The translations under genes were made by a program, and so were the position numbers. Shown one piece after another: positions 29,753 through 37,017 of a stretch of DNA of 39,638 nucleotides. Within the stretch, counting starts at the first letter, position 1. Every line of letters starts with the position of its first letter. Below the pieces are notes generated by a model. It saw only the letters and a program-made list of their open reading frames with translations. It did not search any database and was not told the origin of the DNA. Location: positions 1 through 39,638 of the forward strand of contig VBBY01000061.1 of the NCBI GenBank assembly GCA_005881595.1, in the 5' to 3' direction. This DNA is from Betaproteobacteria bacterium (GTDB lineage: Bacteria; Pseudomonadota; Gammaproteobacteria; Burkholderiales; SG8-39).

Positions 29753-31392
29753 AACGCAACCCCTACGAGCAGCAGCTCGACAAGAATGCGGCGAACTATG
29801 CGCCGCTGACACCGCTGTCCTTCCTCGAGCGCGCGGCGCACGTCTATCCGGACCGCCTCGCGGTGATTCACGGCGCGCAGCGCGCCACCTGGAGGCAGAC
29901 GTACGAGCGCTCGCGCCGCCTGGCGCACGCTCTGGCCAGGCGCGGCCTGGGCGTCGGGGATACCGTCGCGGCGATGCTGCCCAATATTCCGGCGATGTAC
30001 GAGGCGCACTTCGGCGTGCCGATGAGCGGCGCAGTGCTCAATGCGCTGAACACCCGGCTCGATGCCGACGCCATCGCCTTCATGCTGAACCACGGCAACG
30101 CGAAGCTGATTTTGGTCGACAGGGAATTCGCCGAGGTGATCGAAAAGGCGATCTCAAAAATAAATCGTGAAATTGAGGTCATCGACGTCGAGGACCCCGA
30201 GTACGCCGGCCCGGGCAGGCGCCTCGGAAGCAAGACCTACGAGGAGCTGCTCGCCGGGGGCGACCCGGCGTGGGAATGGCGCTGGCCGGCCGATGAATGG
30301 CAGGCGATCTCGCTCAACTACACCTCGGGCACCACCGGCAACCCGAAGGGCGTGGTGTATCACCACCGCGGCGCCTACCTGAACGGCGTCGGCAACATCC
30401 TGGTCTGGGGCATGCCGCAGCATTCGGTGTACCTGTGGACGCTGCCGATGTTCCATTGCAACGGCTGGTGCTTTCCCTGGACGATGGCCGCGAACGCGGG
30501 GACCAGTGTATGCCTGCGCCGGGTCGATGCGCAGATGATCTTCCGGTTGATCAAGCAGCATCGCGTCACGCACTACTGCGGCGCGCCGGTGGTCCACCAG
30601 ATGCTCGTCAACGCGCCCGAGGAGATGAAACAGGGAATCAGCCACCAGGTGAGCGGCCTGGTCGCCGCGGCGGCACCGCCGGCGGCAATGATCGAAGGCC
30701 TGCAGAAGATGGGCTTCAGCATCACCCACGTGTACGGTCTCACCGAGACCTACGGCCCGGCGACGGTCTGCGCGAAGCACCCGGAGTGGGGCCGGCTGCC
30801 CCTGGCGGAGCAAGCGCGGTTGAACGCACGCCAGGGCGTGCGCTATCACGTCGAGGAAGGGCTGAGCGTCATGGACCCGCAGACCATGCGGCCGGTGCCC
30901 GCCGACGGCGAAACCATGGGCGAGATCATGTTCCGCGGCAACATCACGATGAAAGGCTACCTGAAGAACCCGCAGGCGACGCAGGAGGCGTTCGCCGGCG
31001 GCTGGTTCCATTCCGGCGACCTGGCGGTGATGCAGCCCGACGGCTATGTGAAGATCAAGGACCGCTCGAAGGACATCATCATCTCGGGCGGCGAGAACAT
31101 CTCCTCGCTCGAGGTCGAGGACATCCTCTACCGCCACCCGGCGGTGCTCGCCGCGGCGGTGGTGGCGAAGCCAGACGCGAAATGGGGCGAGACGCCGTGC
31201 GCCTTCGTCGAGCTGAAGCCGCACGCCGAGGCCTCGGAGATGGAGATCATCGAGTTCTGCCGCGGCCACCTGGCCGGGTTCAAGGCGCCGCGGGCGGTGG
31301 TGTTCGGCGAGCTGCCGAAGACCTCCACGGGCAAGATCCAGAAGTTCCTGCTGCGTGAGAAAGCAAGATCGACGAGCGCCATCGATACATGA
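29749..31392 (+). CDS. AMP-forming acyl-CoA ligase (medium/long-chain fatty acid type)
   Basis: 547-residue ANL-superfamily enzyme that activates a carboxylic acid through an acyl-adenylate to a CoA thioester. The P-loop motif YTSGTTGNPKG is at 191-201. VYGLTETYGPA is the adenine-binding motif, WFHSGDLAVMQPDGYVKI the hinge region, and the C-terminal catalytic Lys lies in KTSTGKIQKF. It resembles the AlkK/DmdB-like branch (MFHCNGWCFPW). The GTG start at 29749 overlaps the dnaQ stop (GTGA); the frame opens further upstream but that part is antisense-like inside dnaQ. Exact substrate unknown. It is coupled by ATGA overlap to the hydratase-like gene. EKAISKINREIEVI (about 30142-30183) has AT-rich codons. 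Confidence 0.88.
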   Translation: MKRNPYEQQLDKNAANYAPLTPLSFLERAAHVYPDRLAVIHGAQRATWRQTYERSRRLAHALARRGLGVGDTVAAMLPNIPAMYEAHFGVPMSGAVLNALNTRLDADAIAFMLNHGNAKLILVDREFAEVIEKAISKINREIEVIDVEDPEYAGPGRRLGSKTYEELLAGGDPAWEWRWPADEWQAISLNYTSGTTGNPKGVVYHHRGAYLNGVGNILVWGMPQHSVYLWTLPMFHCNGWCFPWTMAANAGTSVCLRRVDAQMIFRLIKQHRVTHYCGAPVVHQMLVNAPEEMKQGISHQVSGLVAAAAPPAAMIEGLQKMGFSITHVYGLTETYGPATVCAKHPEWGRLPLAEQARLNARQGVRYHVEEGLSVMDPQTMRPVPADGETMGEIMFRGNITMKGYLKNPQATQEAFAGGWFHSGDLAVMQPDGYVKIKDRSKDIIISGGENISSLEVEDILYRHPAVLAAAVVAKPDAKWGETPCAFVELKPHAEASEMEIIEFCRGHLAGFKAPRAVVFGELPKTSTGKIQKFLLREKARSTSAIDT

Positions 31393-32180
31393 GTGCCGTT
31401 CCGCAAGCCACAGAGCCGCTCCTGCTGCGCGATGATCGCGACGCCATCTGCACGCTGACCATGAACCGCCCGCAGCAGATGAACCTGCTCACGAGCCAGA
31501 TGCTGGAGGCTCTTCAGACCGCTTTTGATTCCTTAGTTTCTGATAGGAAAATACGTGTTGTGGTGCTGGCAGGAGCAGGAAAAGGCTTCTGCGCCGGCCA
31601 CGATCTGAAAGAGATCCGCGCGCTGAAGGAGCGGCCGAAGATCGAAAAGCTGTTCGCGCAGTGCAGCCGGATGATGCAGTCGATCACCGCGCTGCCGCAG
31701 CCGGTCATCGCGCGCGTGCAGGGCGCGGCGGCCGCTGCCGGCTGCCAGCTCGTCGCGCAGTGCGACCTGGCGGTGGCCTCCGATGCGGCGAAGTTCGCCA
31801 CCCCGGGAGTCAGCTGGGGCTTTTTCTGCTCGACCCCGGGTGTCGCGGTGGGCCGCAACCTGCTGCGCAAGCGCGCGATGGAGCTGCTCCTGACCGGCGA
31901 CGCTATCGATGCGAAGAAGGCGCTGGAATGGGGCCTGGTGAACCGTGTCGTTCCCCCGGATGCTCTCGACTCTGAAGTCATGAGCCTTGCCAAACAGCTT
32001 GCGGAAAAGCCGCCCGAAACCCTCGCCGCGGGCAAGCGCGCCTTCTATCAGCAGATGGACCTCGGAGTGGCCAGGGCCTATGACCTCGCCTCGGGCGTGA
32101 TCTCCAGCGCCTTTGCCCACGACGAAGGCCGTGCCGGGATGGATGCTTTCATAGAGAAGCGCCCGCCGCCGAAGCATTGA
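31389..32180 (+). CDS. Enoyl-CoA hydratase/isomerase family protein, ECHDC3-like
   Basis: 263-residue crotonase-fold protein. The oxyanion-hole segments FCAGHDLKEI and GAAAAAGCQLVAQCDLAVAS are present. Both Glu residues used by classical hydratases are replaced: the GCEL Glu is Gln120 (GCQL) and the second position is Gly140 (FATPGVSWG). FCSTPGVAVGRN closely recalls the ECHDC3 branch, whose reaction is poorly known. ATG 31389 overlaps the ligase TGA, implying it acts on the ligase product. Codons around 31507-31590 are AT-rich compared with the rest. Confidence 0.87.
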   Translation: MSAVPQATEPLLLRDDRDAICTLTMNRPQQMNLLTSQMLEALQTAFDSLVSDRKIRVVVLAGAGKGFCAGHDLKEIRALKERPKIEKLFAQCSRMMQSITALPQPVIARVQGAAAAAGCQLVAQCDLAVASDAAKFATPGVSWGFFCSTPGVAVGRNLLRKRAMELLLTGDAIDAKKALEWGLVNRVVPPDALDSEVMSLAKQLAEKPPETLAAGKRAFYQQMDLGVARAYDLASGVISSAFAHDEGRAGMDAFIEKRPPPKH

Positions 32181-32305
32181 GTCAAAACCAGACGTCGGAA
32201 ATCAGCGGCGGGCCGCTCGGGCGCCAGTTGAGCAGCACGGCAAGTCATAGTCCCTTTGAAGCCATGGTTAGGTCGCGAACCGTACGGATGGGCGCTGCGC
32301 TCGCC
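32181..32305. other. Convergent intergenic region with a core-site-like GTTAGGT
   Basis: 125 bases between the hydratase-like gene and the cupin gene. GTTAGGT (32267-32273), read as ACCTAAC on minus, fits the integron core-site consensus RYYYAAC and lies about 33 bases after the cupin stop. Nothing else is recognised. Confidence 0.4.
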
Positions 32306-32725
32306 CTAGGGTTTGAAGACGTCGACCACGATCAGCACCGCCGGTACATTTGCTTCGTTCACCACCCAGTGGGTCACGTTCTTCCCCGACGTGTGCACAG
32401 TGTCGCCAGGGCGGCGTTTCACGTATCCGCCTTCTCTGTATTCGGTGAGTTCTCCCTGCACCAAGTACGAGGCGTCCGGACGGTCGTCGTGACTATGCAG
32501 GCCGACCACTGCGCCCGGCTGAAATACGAGCTTCCTGATGCGTAGCTGCCGACCTTTAACGTCGTGCGCCCAGGGAGTCAGATCCAGGGACTCGACGTGC
32601 GAGATGTCGACCCCCTTTGTCTCGCGAATCGGCGCAGGCTGCGCCACGCCGCTTGCGCTCGCGAAAAGAGCGGCAACAGTTAAGCAGGCAGGGATAAAAC
32701 GTACCAGCAGAAGCTTGGGTTCCAC
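32306..32725 (-). CDS. Secreted small cupin protein
   Basis: 139 residues from GTG 32725. The start is chosen because GGAG lies 6 bases upstream (GGAGAACGAC-GTG) and it leads directly into a signal peptide (LLLVRFIPACLTVAALFASASGVAQ region, cut near residue 29). ATG 32758 is possible but less well supported. The cupin barrel has VGLHSHDDRPDASYLVQGE (motif 1, metal His residues) and a PGDTVHTSGKNVTHWVVN segment (motif 2). Probably a metal-binding periplasmic protein; function unknown. Lower GC than neighbouring operons. It follows the GFA-family gene in the same direction, separated by an attC-like half site. Confidence 0.7.
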   Translation of the reverse strand: MEPKLLLVRFIPACLTVAALFASASGVAQPAPIRETKGVDISHVESLDLTPWAHDVKGRQLRIRKLVFQPGAVVGLHSHDDRPDASYLVQGELTEYREGGYVKRRPGDTVHTSGKNVTHWVVNEANVPAVLIVVDVFKP

Positions 32726-32790
32726 GTCGTTCTCCAATGCAAGAGTTGTATAAAGCATCGCGCCGCGTGCCGATGGACGTCCGGTTGAGG

Positions 32791-32803
32791 GGTTAGGCGT
32801 CAC
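32791..32803. repeat. Inverted repeat arm flanking the GFA gene, integron core-site-like (3' side)
   Basis: GGTTAGGCGTCAC on plus; on minus GTGACGCCTAACC, 17 bases after the GFA stop. Contains GCCTAAC (RYYYAAC consensus). The sequence following on minus (CCCTCAACCGGACGTCC) resembles the first half of an attC site, but no matching GTTRRRY end is present before the cupin gene. Confidence 0.55.
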
Positions 32804-32819
32804 TTCGTTGCCCAAGACC

Positions 32820-33179
32820 TCAGTCGAGGTACCTCCAAGTGTCAGCTCCATCGAAGCGACGGATACGCACAGACCCTAGCGCGCTTGGCTCGAAGTTCCG
32901 TGCGTTCACCCCGAGCCAACTGTTTCGCTTTGGCTTTAGTGGCTCCCAATGTGTGACGCACCCACAGTTGCGACACCGGACTGTTCTGAGCGTCTTGTCG
33001 CCCCAAACGTACTCGGTAGTGTTCTCGGGGTGACCGGTCACGCGAACTGTTCCGACCTTGTAGTACGCCCAGAGGGCGCCATAGCGCCGGCAGATCGAGC
33101 AGTTGCAGTTGGTGAGTTTTTGCGGGCGCCGCGGAACTTCGATTCGGATGGCGCCGCAGTGACAAGTGGCGGAGAGCAC
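32820..33179 (-). CDS. GFA family zinc protein (CENP-V/GFA domain)
   Basis: 119 residues. Zinc-binding cysteines are arranged as in the GFA fold: Cys6 and Cys8 (TCHCGAI), Cys25, Cys27 and Cys30 (NCNCSIC), and Cys69, Cys72, Cys74 (VRCRNCGCVTHW). The family was named for a glutathione-formaldehyde enzyme, but most members are of unknown function. GFA-family genes are, from memory, common in integron cassettes. The gene is tightly enclosed by 13-bp inverted repeats (33194-33206 before it, 32791-32803 after it), making a 416-base unit. It has lower GC and different codon use from the flanking operons. Confidence 0.88.
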   Translation of the reverse strand: MLSATCHCGAIRIEVPRRPQKLTNCNCSICRRYGALWAYYKVGTVRVTGHPENTTEYVWGDKTLRTVRCRNCGCVTHWEPLKPKRNSWLGVNARNFEPSALGSVRIRRFDGADTWRYLD

Positions 33180-33193
33180 GGCTGGAGATCCTC

Positions 33194-33206
33194 GTGACGC
33201 CTAACC
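33194..33206. repeat. Inverted repeat arm flanking the GFA gene, integron core-site-like (5' side)
   Basis: GTGACGCCTAACC on plus, the exact reverse complement of 32791-32803. On minus it reads GGTTAGGCGTCAC, 14 bases before the GFA start, matching the GTTRRRY form expected at the left end of a cassette. Confidence 0.55.
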
Positions 33207-33339
33207 AGAAATCGAACCCCTAAATGGGGTGTTGAAACGCCCCGCAGGCGGGGCCGAGTCAGGCAAGGCTACCCGCAAGCCCTTGTTTCCTCAAACTGGC
33301 GTCGGCTCATGCCCGAAAGCGGAACCCCAAATTGGAAAC

Positions 33340-34347
33340 CTAAAGCCAATCGGGCGCGGGCAGGCCCTTTTCCTTTAGGAAAGCGCGGTTGAAGAGCTTC
33401 GACTGGTAGCGCGTGCCGGAGTCGGCGAGGATCGTCACCACGGTGTGCCCCGGGCCGAGGTCCTTCGCCAGGCGGATCGCGCCGGCGACGTTGATGCCGC
33501 TCGAGCCGCCAAGGCACAAGCCTTCCTCCTTGAGGAGACTGAAGATCAAAGGCAAGGCCTCGGCGTCGGGGATCTGGTAGGCGTCATCGACCGGCGCGCC
33601 CTCGATATTTTTCGTGACGCGTCCCTGGCCGATGCCTTCGGTGATCGACGAGCCCTCGGACTTCAGCTCGCCGTGCTTGAACCAGTGGTACATCGCCGCA
33701 CCCATGGGGTCCGACACTGCGATTTTCACGTTGGGATTTCGCTGTTTTAAAAACATGCCTACCCCGGAAAGGGTTCCACCAGTGCCGATCGCGCAGGTGA
33801 AGCCGTCCACCTTGCCGCCGGTCTGCTCCCAGATTTCCGGCCCTGTGCTGCGGTAGTGGCCGTCGCGGTTCGCGGTGTTGTCCCACTGGTTGGCCCAGAG
33901 CACTCCGTGCGATTCCCCCTTCGCGCCGAGCTCCTTTGCCAGCCGCTCGGACACATGCACGTAGTTGTTGGGATCCTTGTACGGCACGGCAGGGACTTCG
34001 TGCAGCTCGGCGCCGCACAGCCGCAGCAGGTCCTTCTTTTCCTGGCTCTGCGTGTCGGGGATGACGATCACCGTGCGGTAGCCGCGTGCGTTGCCTACCA
34101 GCGCGAGGCCGATGCCGGTGTTGCCGGCGGTGCCTTCGACGATCACGCCGCCGGGCTTGAGCGCCCCTCTCTTCTCGGCGTCGAGGATGATGTAGAGCGC
34201 GGCGCGGTCCTTCACCGAGCCGCCCGGGTTCAGGAACTCGGCCTTGCCGAGGATGCTGCAGCCGGTGACCTGCGACGCGCCGCGCAGCCGGATGAGCGGC
34301 GTATTGCCGACGGCGCCGACGAAGCCGTCTCGGGTCTTAGGGTCCAA
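33340..34347 (-). CDS. Cysteine synthase-like PLP enzyme (CysK family)
   Basis: 335-residue fold-type II PLP enzyme. The Schiff-base Lys46 is in GGSVKDRAA. The substrate loop is EGTAGNTGIG (normally TSGNTG in CysK, here TAGNTG), and the phosphate loop is GTGGTLSG. O-acetylserine sulfhydrylase is the nearest familiar activity, but the family also makes other beta-substitution products and the operon context is catabolic, so the substrate is open. Its start is TTG at 34347, overlapping the end of the SDR gene by 11 bases. It is the last gene of the seven-gene operon. GC hairpins at about 33217-33254 may act downstream. GVGMFLKQRNPNVKI has AT-rich codons. Confidence 0.85.
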   Translation of the reverse strand: MDPKTRDGFVGAVGNTPLIRLRGASQVTGCSILGKAEFLNPGGSVKDRAALYIILDAEKRGALKPGGVIVEGTAGNTGIGLALVGNARGYRTVIVIPDTQSQEKKDLLRLCGAELHEVPAVPYKDPNNYVHVSERLAKELGAKGESHGVLWANQWDNTANRDGHYRSTGPEIWEQTGGKVDGFTCAIGTGGTLSGVGMFLKQRNPNVKIAVSDPMGAAMYHWFKHGELKSEGSSITEGIGQGRVTKNIEGAPVDDAYQIPDAEALPLIFSLLKEEGLCLGGSSGINVAGAIRLAKDLGPGHTVVTILADSGTRYQSKLFNRAFLKEKGLPAPDWL

Positions 34348-35080
34348 GATTCAGGACAATGCCTGAAAGCTGCCCGGCGCGCGGCGAGGCGAGGAACGCC
34401 ACGGTGTCGCCTACCTGCTGCGGCTCGATCACGCTGCCCATCAGCTCCTCGTAGCGGCTTTCGTCGCCGAACCTGGCTTTCGCCTGCGCCTTCATGAGCG
34501 TGAGGATGCGATCGGTGCGGGTGGGGGGCGGGTGCACGCCGAGCACGCGCACGCCGTGCTCGCGCGAGCCCTTGCCCATGCCCTTGGTAAAGGCGGCCAG
34601 GCCGGCGTTGGCGGCGCCGCCGCACAGGTACTCGAAGGTCGGGTTTTCCCCCGCCATGCCGATGATGTTGACGATGACGCCGCGCTTGCGCGCCTTCATG
34701 CGGCGGAACAGCTCGCGCGTCAGGTTGATGTAGCCGAACACCTTCAATTCCCAGGCGTGCCGCCACTTGCTCTCGTCCAGCGACTCGATGGTGCCGCCGG
34801 GGATGTCGCCCGCGTTGTTGACCAGGATGTCGCTGTCTCCGCAGGCAGTGGCGAGGTCGTGCAGCGCAATGCCGTCGCGCAGGTCCAGCGCGTGCAGGCT
34901 CACGTCGACGCCGCCGTGATCGGCGCGAATCTTGCGGCGCACCGTCTCCAGCAGCTCGCGGTTTCGCGCCGCCAGGTGCAGGTCGCAGCCCTCGGCGGCA
35001 AACGACATCGCGCAAGCGAGACCGATCCCCTTGGAGCCGCCGGTGATCAGGACGGTCTTGCCTTTCAATCCGAGATCCAT
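34337..35080 (-). CDS. Short-chain dehydrogenase/reductase with altered active site
   Basis: 247 residues. The nucleotide site is intact: TGGSKGIG at about 13-20 and NNAG at 88-91. The catalytic region is unusual: Tyr151 is present (FEYLCGGAANAG) but the Lys expected four residues later is Gly155, and the Ser normally found near NISS is replaced (NIIGMAG). A known SDR subgroup has similar replacements, so it may use a different chemistry or be a binding protein. HPPPTRTDR follows as in SDRs acting on larger substrates. It lies 9 bases after the amidohydrolase gene and overlaps the PLP-enzyme gene. Confidence 0.85.
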   Translation of the reverse strand: MDLGLKGKTVLITGGSKGIGLACAMSFAAEGCDLHLAARNRELLETVRRKIRADHGGVDVSLHALDLRDGIALHDLATACGDSDILVNNAGDIPGGTIESLDESKWRHAWELKVFGYINLTRELFRRMKARKRGVIVNIIGMAGENPTFEYLCGGAANAGLAAFTKGMGKGSREHGVRVLGVHPPPTRTDRILTLMKAQAKARFGDESRYEELMGSVIEPQQVGDTVAFLASPRAGQLSGIVLNLGP

Positions 35081-35089
35081 GGTGCCTTT

Positions 35090-36553
35090 CTAGGCGGTTG
35101 GCCTGTGGAGGTAGCGCCCGCGCGGCTTGCCTACGGGATTGCCATTCTCGCAGACCAGCGCGCCGCGCAGGAACGTCGCCTTGACGCGCGCGCCGAGCTC
35201 GATGCCTTCGAACGGCGTGTAGCCCTGCGTCGAAGCGGATTCCCTGGCGCGCACCGTCCAGCTCTCGCGCGGGTCGACGAGGGCCAGGTCGGCGTCCAGG
35301 CCTGCGGCGATGTCGCCCTTGGAGTTCAAGCCGAAACGGCGGGCAGGATTGAAACTGAGTAAAGCAGAAATCCTGTTCAAGGAGAGTCCGCGTTTCATGC
35401 CTTCCGAGACTAGCGCCGGCAGCAGGTACTCGGTGCCGCCGAAGCCTGACTTGGCGAGCCAGATGTTGCCGAAGGCCTGCTTTGCCGCCTTGGTCTCTTG
35501 GCGGCAGCAGGCATGGTCGCTAACTACCCAGTCGACCTTGCCCTCGAGCAGCTTCTGCCACAGGAACTCGACGTCTTCGCGCGGCCGGATCGGCGGATTC
35601 ACTTTTGCGAGTACTCCCGCGGAAGACCTGATATCCAAAAGCAAATGCCCTATGGTCACTTCGCGCCGGAAGTCGATGTGCGGAAACACCTCCTGCATCT
35701 GCAACGCCGCCTCGAGCGCCTTCCTGGAGGAAAGATGCAGCAGATTGATCGTAGGCAATGCCGCCTCGTTCGCGAGATAGGCGGCGATGAAGACCGCGAG
35801 GCCCTCCGAATGCGGCGGCCGCGCGGCGTGGTAGGCGGCCAGGCCTTCAAGGTTTTTCTGAGACTCGACGATCTTCGTATAGGCGGTCATGATTTCCGCC
35901 GTCTCGCAGTGCAGGGACAGGCTGATCTGCGCCGCCTTGTCCGGAAAGCGCTCTCTCGCCGCCTGCACGCCGCGCATGATGAACTCGAAGTGCGCGTAGT
36001 CGTAGCGCTCGTCAGGCCCGATCATCAGGAACTCGCGCTGGCTGTCCGAGCGCCCGTGCAGGCCGTGCGAGCCGTAGAACATGAAGATCTTGAACGAAGA
36101 GACGCCGTGTTCTTCCACCAGATATGGAATTTCAGAAATCTGCGCGCCATCCATCGGCGCGAGGTGATAGCCGTAGTCGACGTGGAAGCGCCCGGCGGAA
36201 AGCTCCAGCACTTCGGGAAACAGCTGCCGGTACGGCCCGCCCTTGTTGAGGTAGTACTGGCCGCCGCGGAAATAATTGAGGCTGGAGGTCACGCCGCCCT
36301 GCGCCGCGGCGCGGCTCTCGCTCACGGCATCCTCGGCGAGCGGCGCGTAGATGCCGGTATGCATGTGGGCGTCGACCACCCCGGGGAAGGCGAGCCAGCC
36401 TTTGCCGTCATAGACGCTTTTTGCTTCTTTGACGTCAAGCCCGTTTTCAATTGTGAAGAATTTCTCACCCTTGACCGCTATATCGGCTTCGCGCACGCCA
36501 TGCTCGTTCGGCCGCACGACGCGCACGTTCTTTATGAGGAGGTCGTATTGCAT
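35090..36553 (-). CDS. Dihydropyrimidinase/dihydroorotase-family amidohydrolase
   Basis: 487-residue cyclic-amidohydrolase TIM barrel. Metal ligands: HMH (His63, His65 in VDAHMHTG), the carbamylated Lys155 in SSFKIFMFYGS, His in SLHCETAE, His in LLHLSSRKA, and Asp in VSDHACC. Length and layout fit dihydropyrimidinase, hydantoinase or allantoinase better than dihydroorotase. These enzymes open cyclic amides, or close them in reverse. The ATG overlaps the small dehydratase subunit gene by 22 bases. Several short runs of AT-rich codons occur (about 35340-35392, 35598-35660, 36413-36485). Confidence 0.88.
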   Translation of the reverse strand: MQYDLLIKNVRVVRPNEHGVREADIAVKGEKFFTIENGLDVKEAKSVYDGKGWLAFPGVVDAHMHTGIYAPLAEDAVSESRAAAQGGVTSSLNYFRGGQYYLNKGGPYRQLFPEVLELSAGRFHVDYGYHLAPMDGAQISEIPYLVEEHGVSSFKIFMFYGSHGLHGRSDSQREFLMIGPDERYDYAHFEFIMRGVQAARERFPDKAAQISLSLHCETAEIMTAYTKIVESQKNLEGLAAYHAARPPHSEGLAVFIAAYLANEAALPTINLLHLSSRKALEAALQMQEVFPHIDFRREVTIGHLLLDIRSSAGVLAKVNPPIRPREDVEFLWQKLLEGKVDWVVSDHACCRQETKAAKQAFGNIWLAKSGFGGTEYLLPALVSEGMKRGLSLNRISALLSFNPARRFGLNSKGDIAAGLDADLALVDPRESWTVRARESASTQGYTPFEGIELGARVKATFLRGALVCENGNPVGKPRGRYLHRPTA

Positions 36554-37017
36554 CGCTTCTCGAGATGCGCCAGCAGCCCGCCGTCGCGGACCATCTGCAT
36601 GAGGTGGGCGGGGATCGGCTCGCAGGCGAGCGTCTCCCCGGTGGTCAGGTTTTGGATTTCTCCAGCTTCCGCGTTCACCGTCAGCGAATCGCCGGGCCGG
36701 ATCCGCCTTGCCTGCTGGCAGACGAGAGCCGGCAAGCCGAGGTTGATCGCGTTGCGGTAGAACAGGCCGGCGAAGGATTCGGCGACGAGCGCCGCGACGC
36801 CGAGATGCCTGAGCGCTGCGGGGGCCTGCTCGCGCGAGGAGCCGGCGCCGAAATTTCGTCCCGCCACGACGATGTCTCCGGGCCGCACCGCCGCGGCGAA
36901 CGACGGATCGATCGCTTCGAGGCAGTGCTTTGCGATCTCCTCGATCGGGAGCTTCATGTAGCGGCCCGGGGCGAGCACGTCCGTATCGACGTTGTCGCCG
37001 AATACCCAGGCCCTCAT
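36532..37017 (-). CDS. Aconitase-type dehydratase small subunit (LeuD-like)
   Basis: 161-residue swivel-domain subunit. GDNVDTDVLAPGRYM at the N-terminus and GRNFGAGSSREQAPAAL (about 53-69) are the family signatures; the latter carries the Ser-Arg pair used at the active site. It resembles the short LeuD/HacB type. ATG 37017 overlaps the stop of the large subunit (ATGA), so the two form one enzyme. Context argues against leucine synthesis: no leuA or leuB is nearby. The substrate is probably another 2-hydroxy dicarboxylate, as for dimethylmalate dehydratase. Confidence 0.85.
   Translation of the reverse strand: MRAWVFGDNVDTDVLAPGRYMKLPIEEIAKHCLEAIDPSFAAAVRPGDIVVAGRNFGAGSSREQAPAALRHLGVAALVAESFAGLFYRNAINLGLPALVCQQARRIRPGDSLTVNAEAGEIQNLTTGETLACEPIPAHLMQMVRDGGLLAHLEKRCNTTSS

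Noticed and set aside
32791-33206. MITE or small transposon around the GFA gene
   Set aside because: The 13-bp arms are short, no target-site duplication is evident, and the GTTAGGC/GCCTAAC content fits integron core sites better. Not fully excluded.
35498-36760. 420-codon open frame on plus opposite the amidohydrolase and LeuD-like genes
   Set aside because: No domain signature, and the minus-strand genes have full metal and active-site motifs and operon overlaps.
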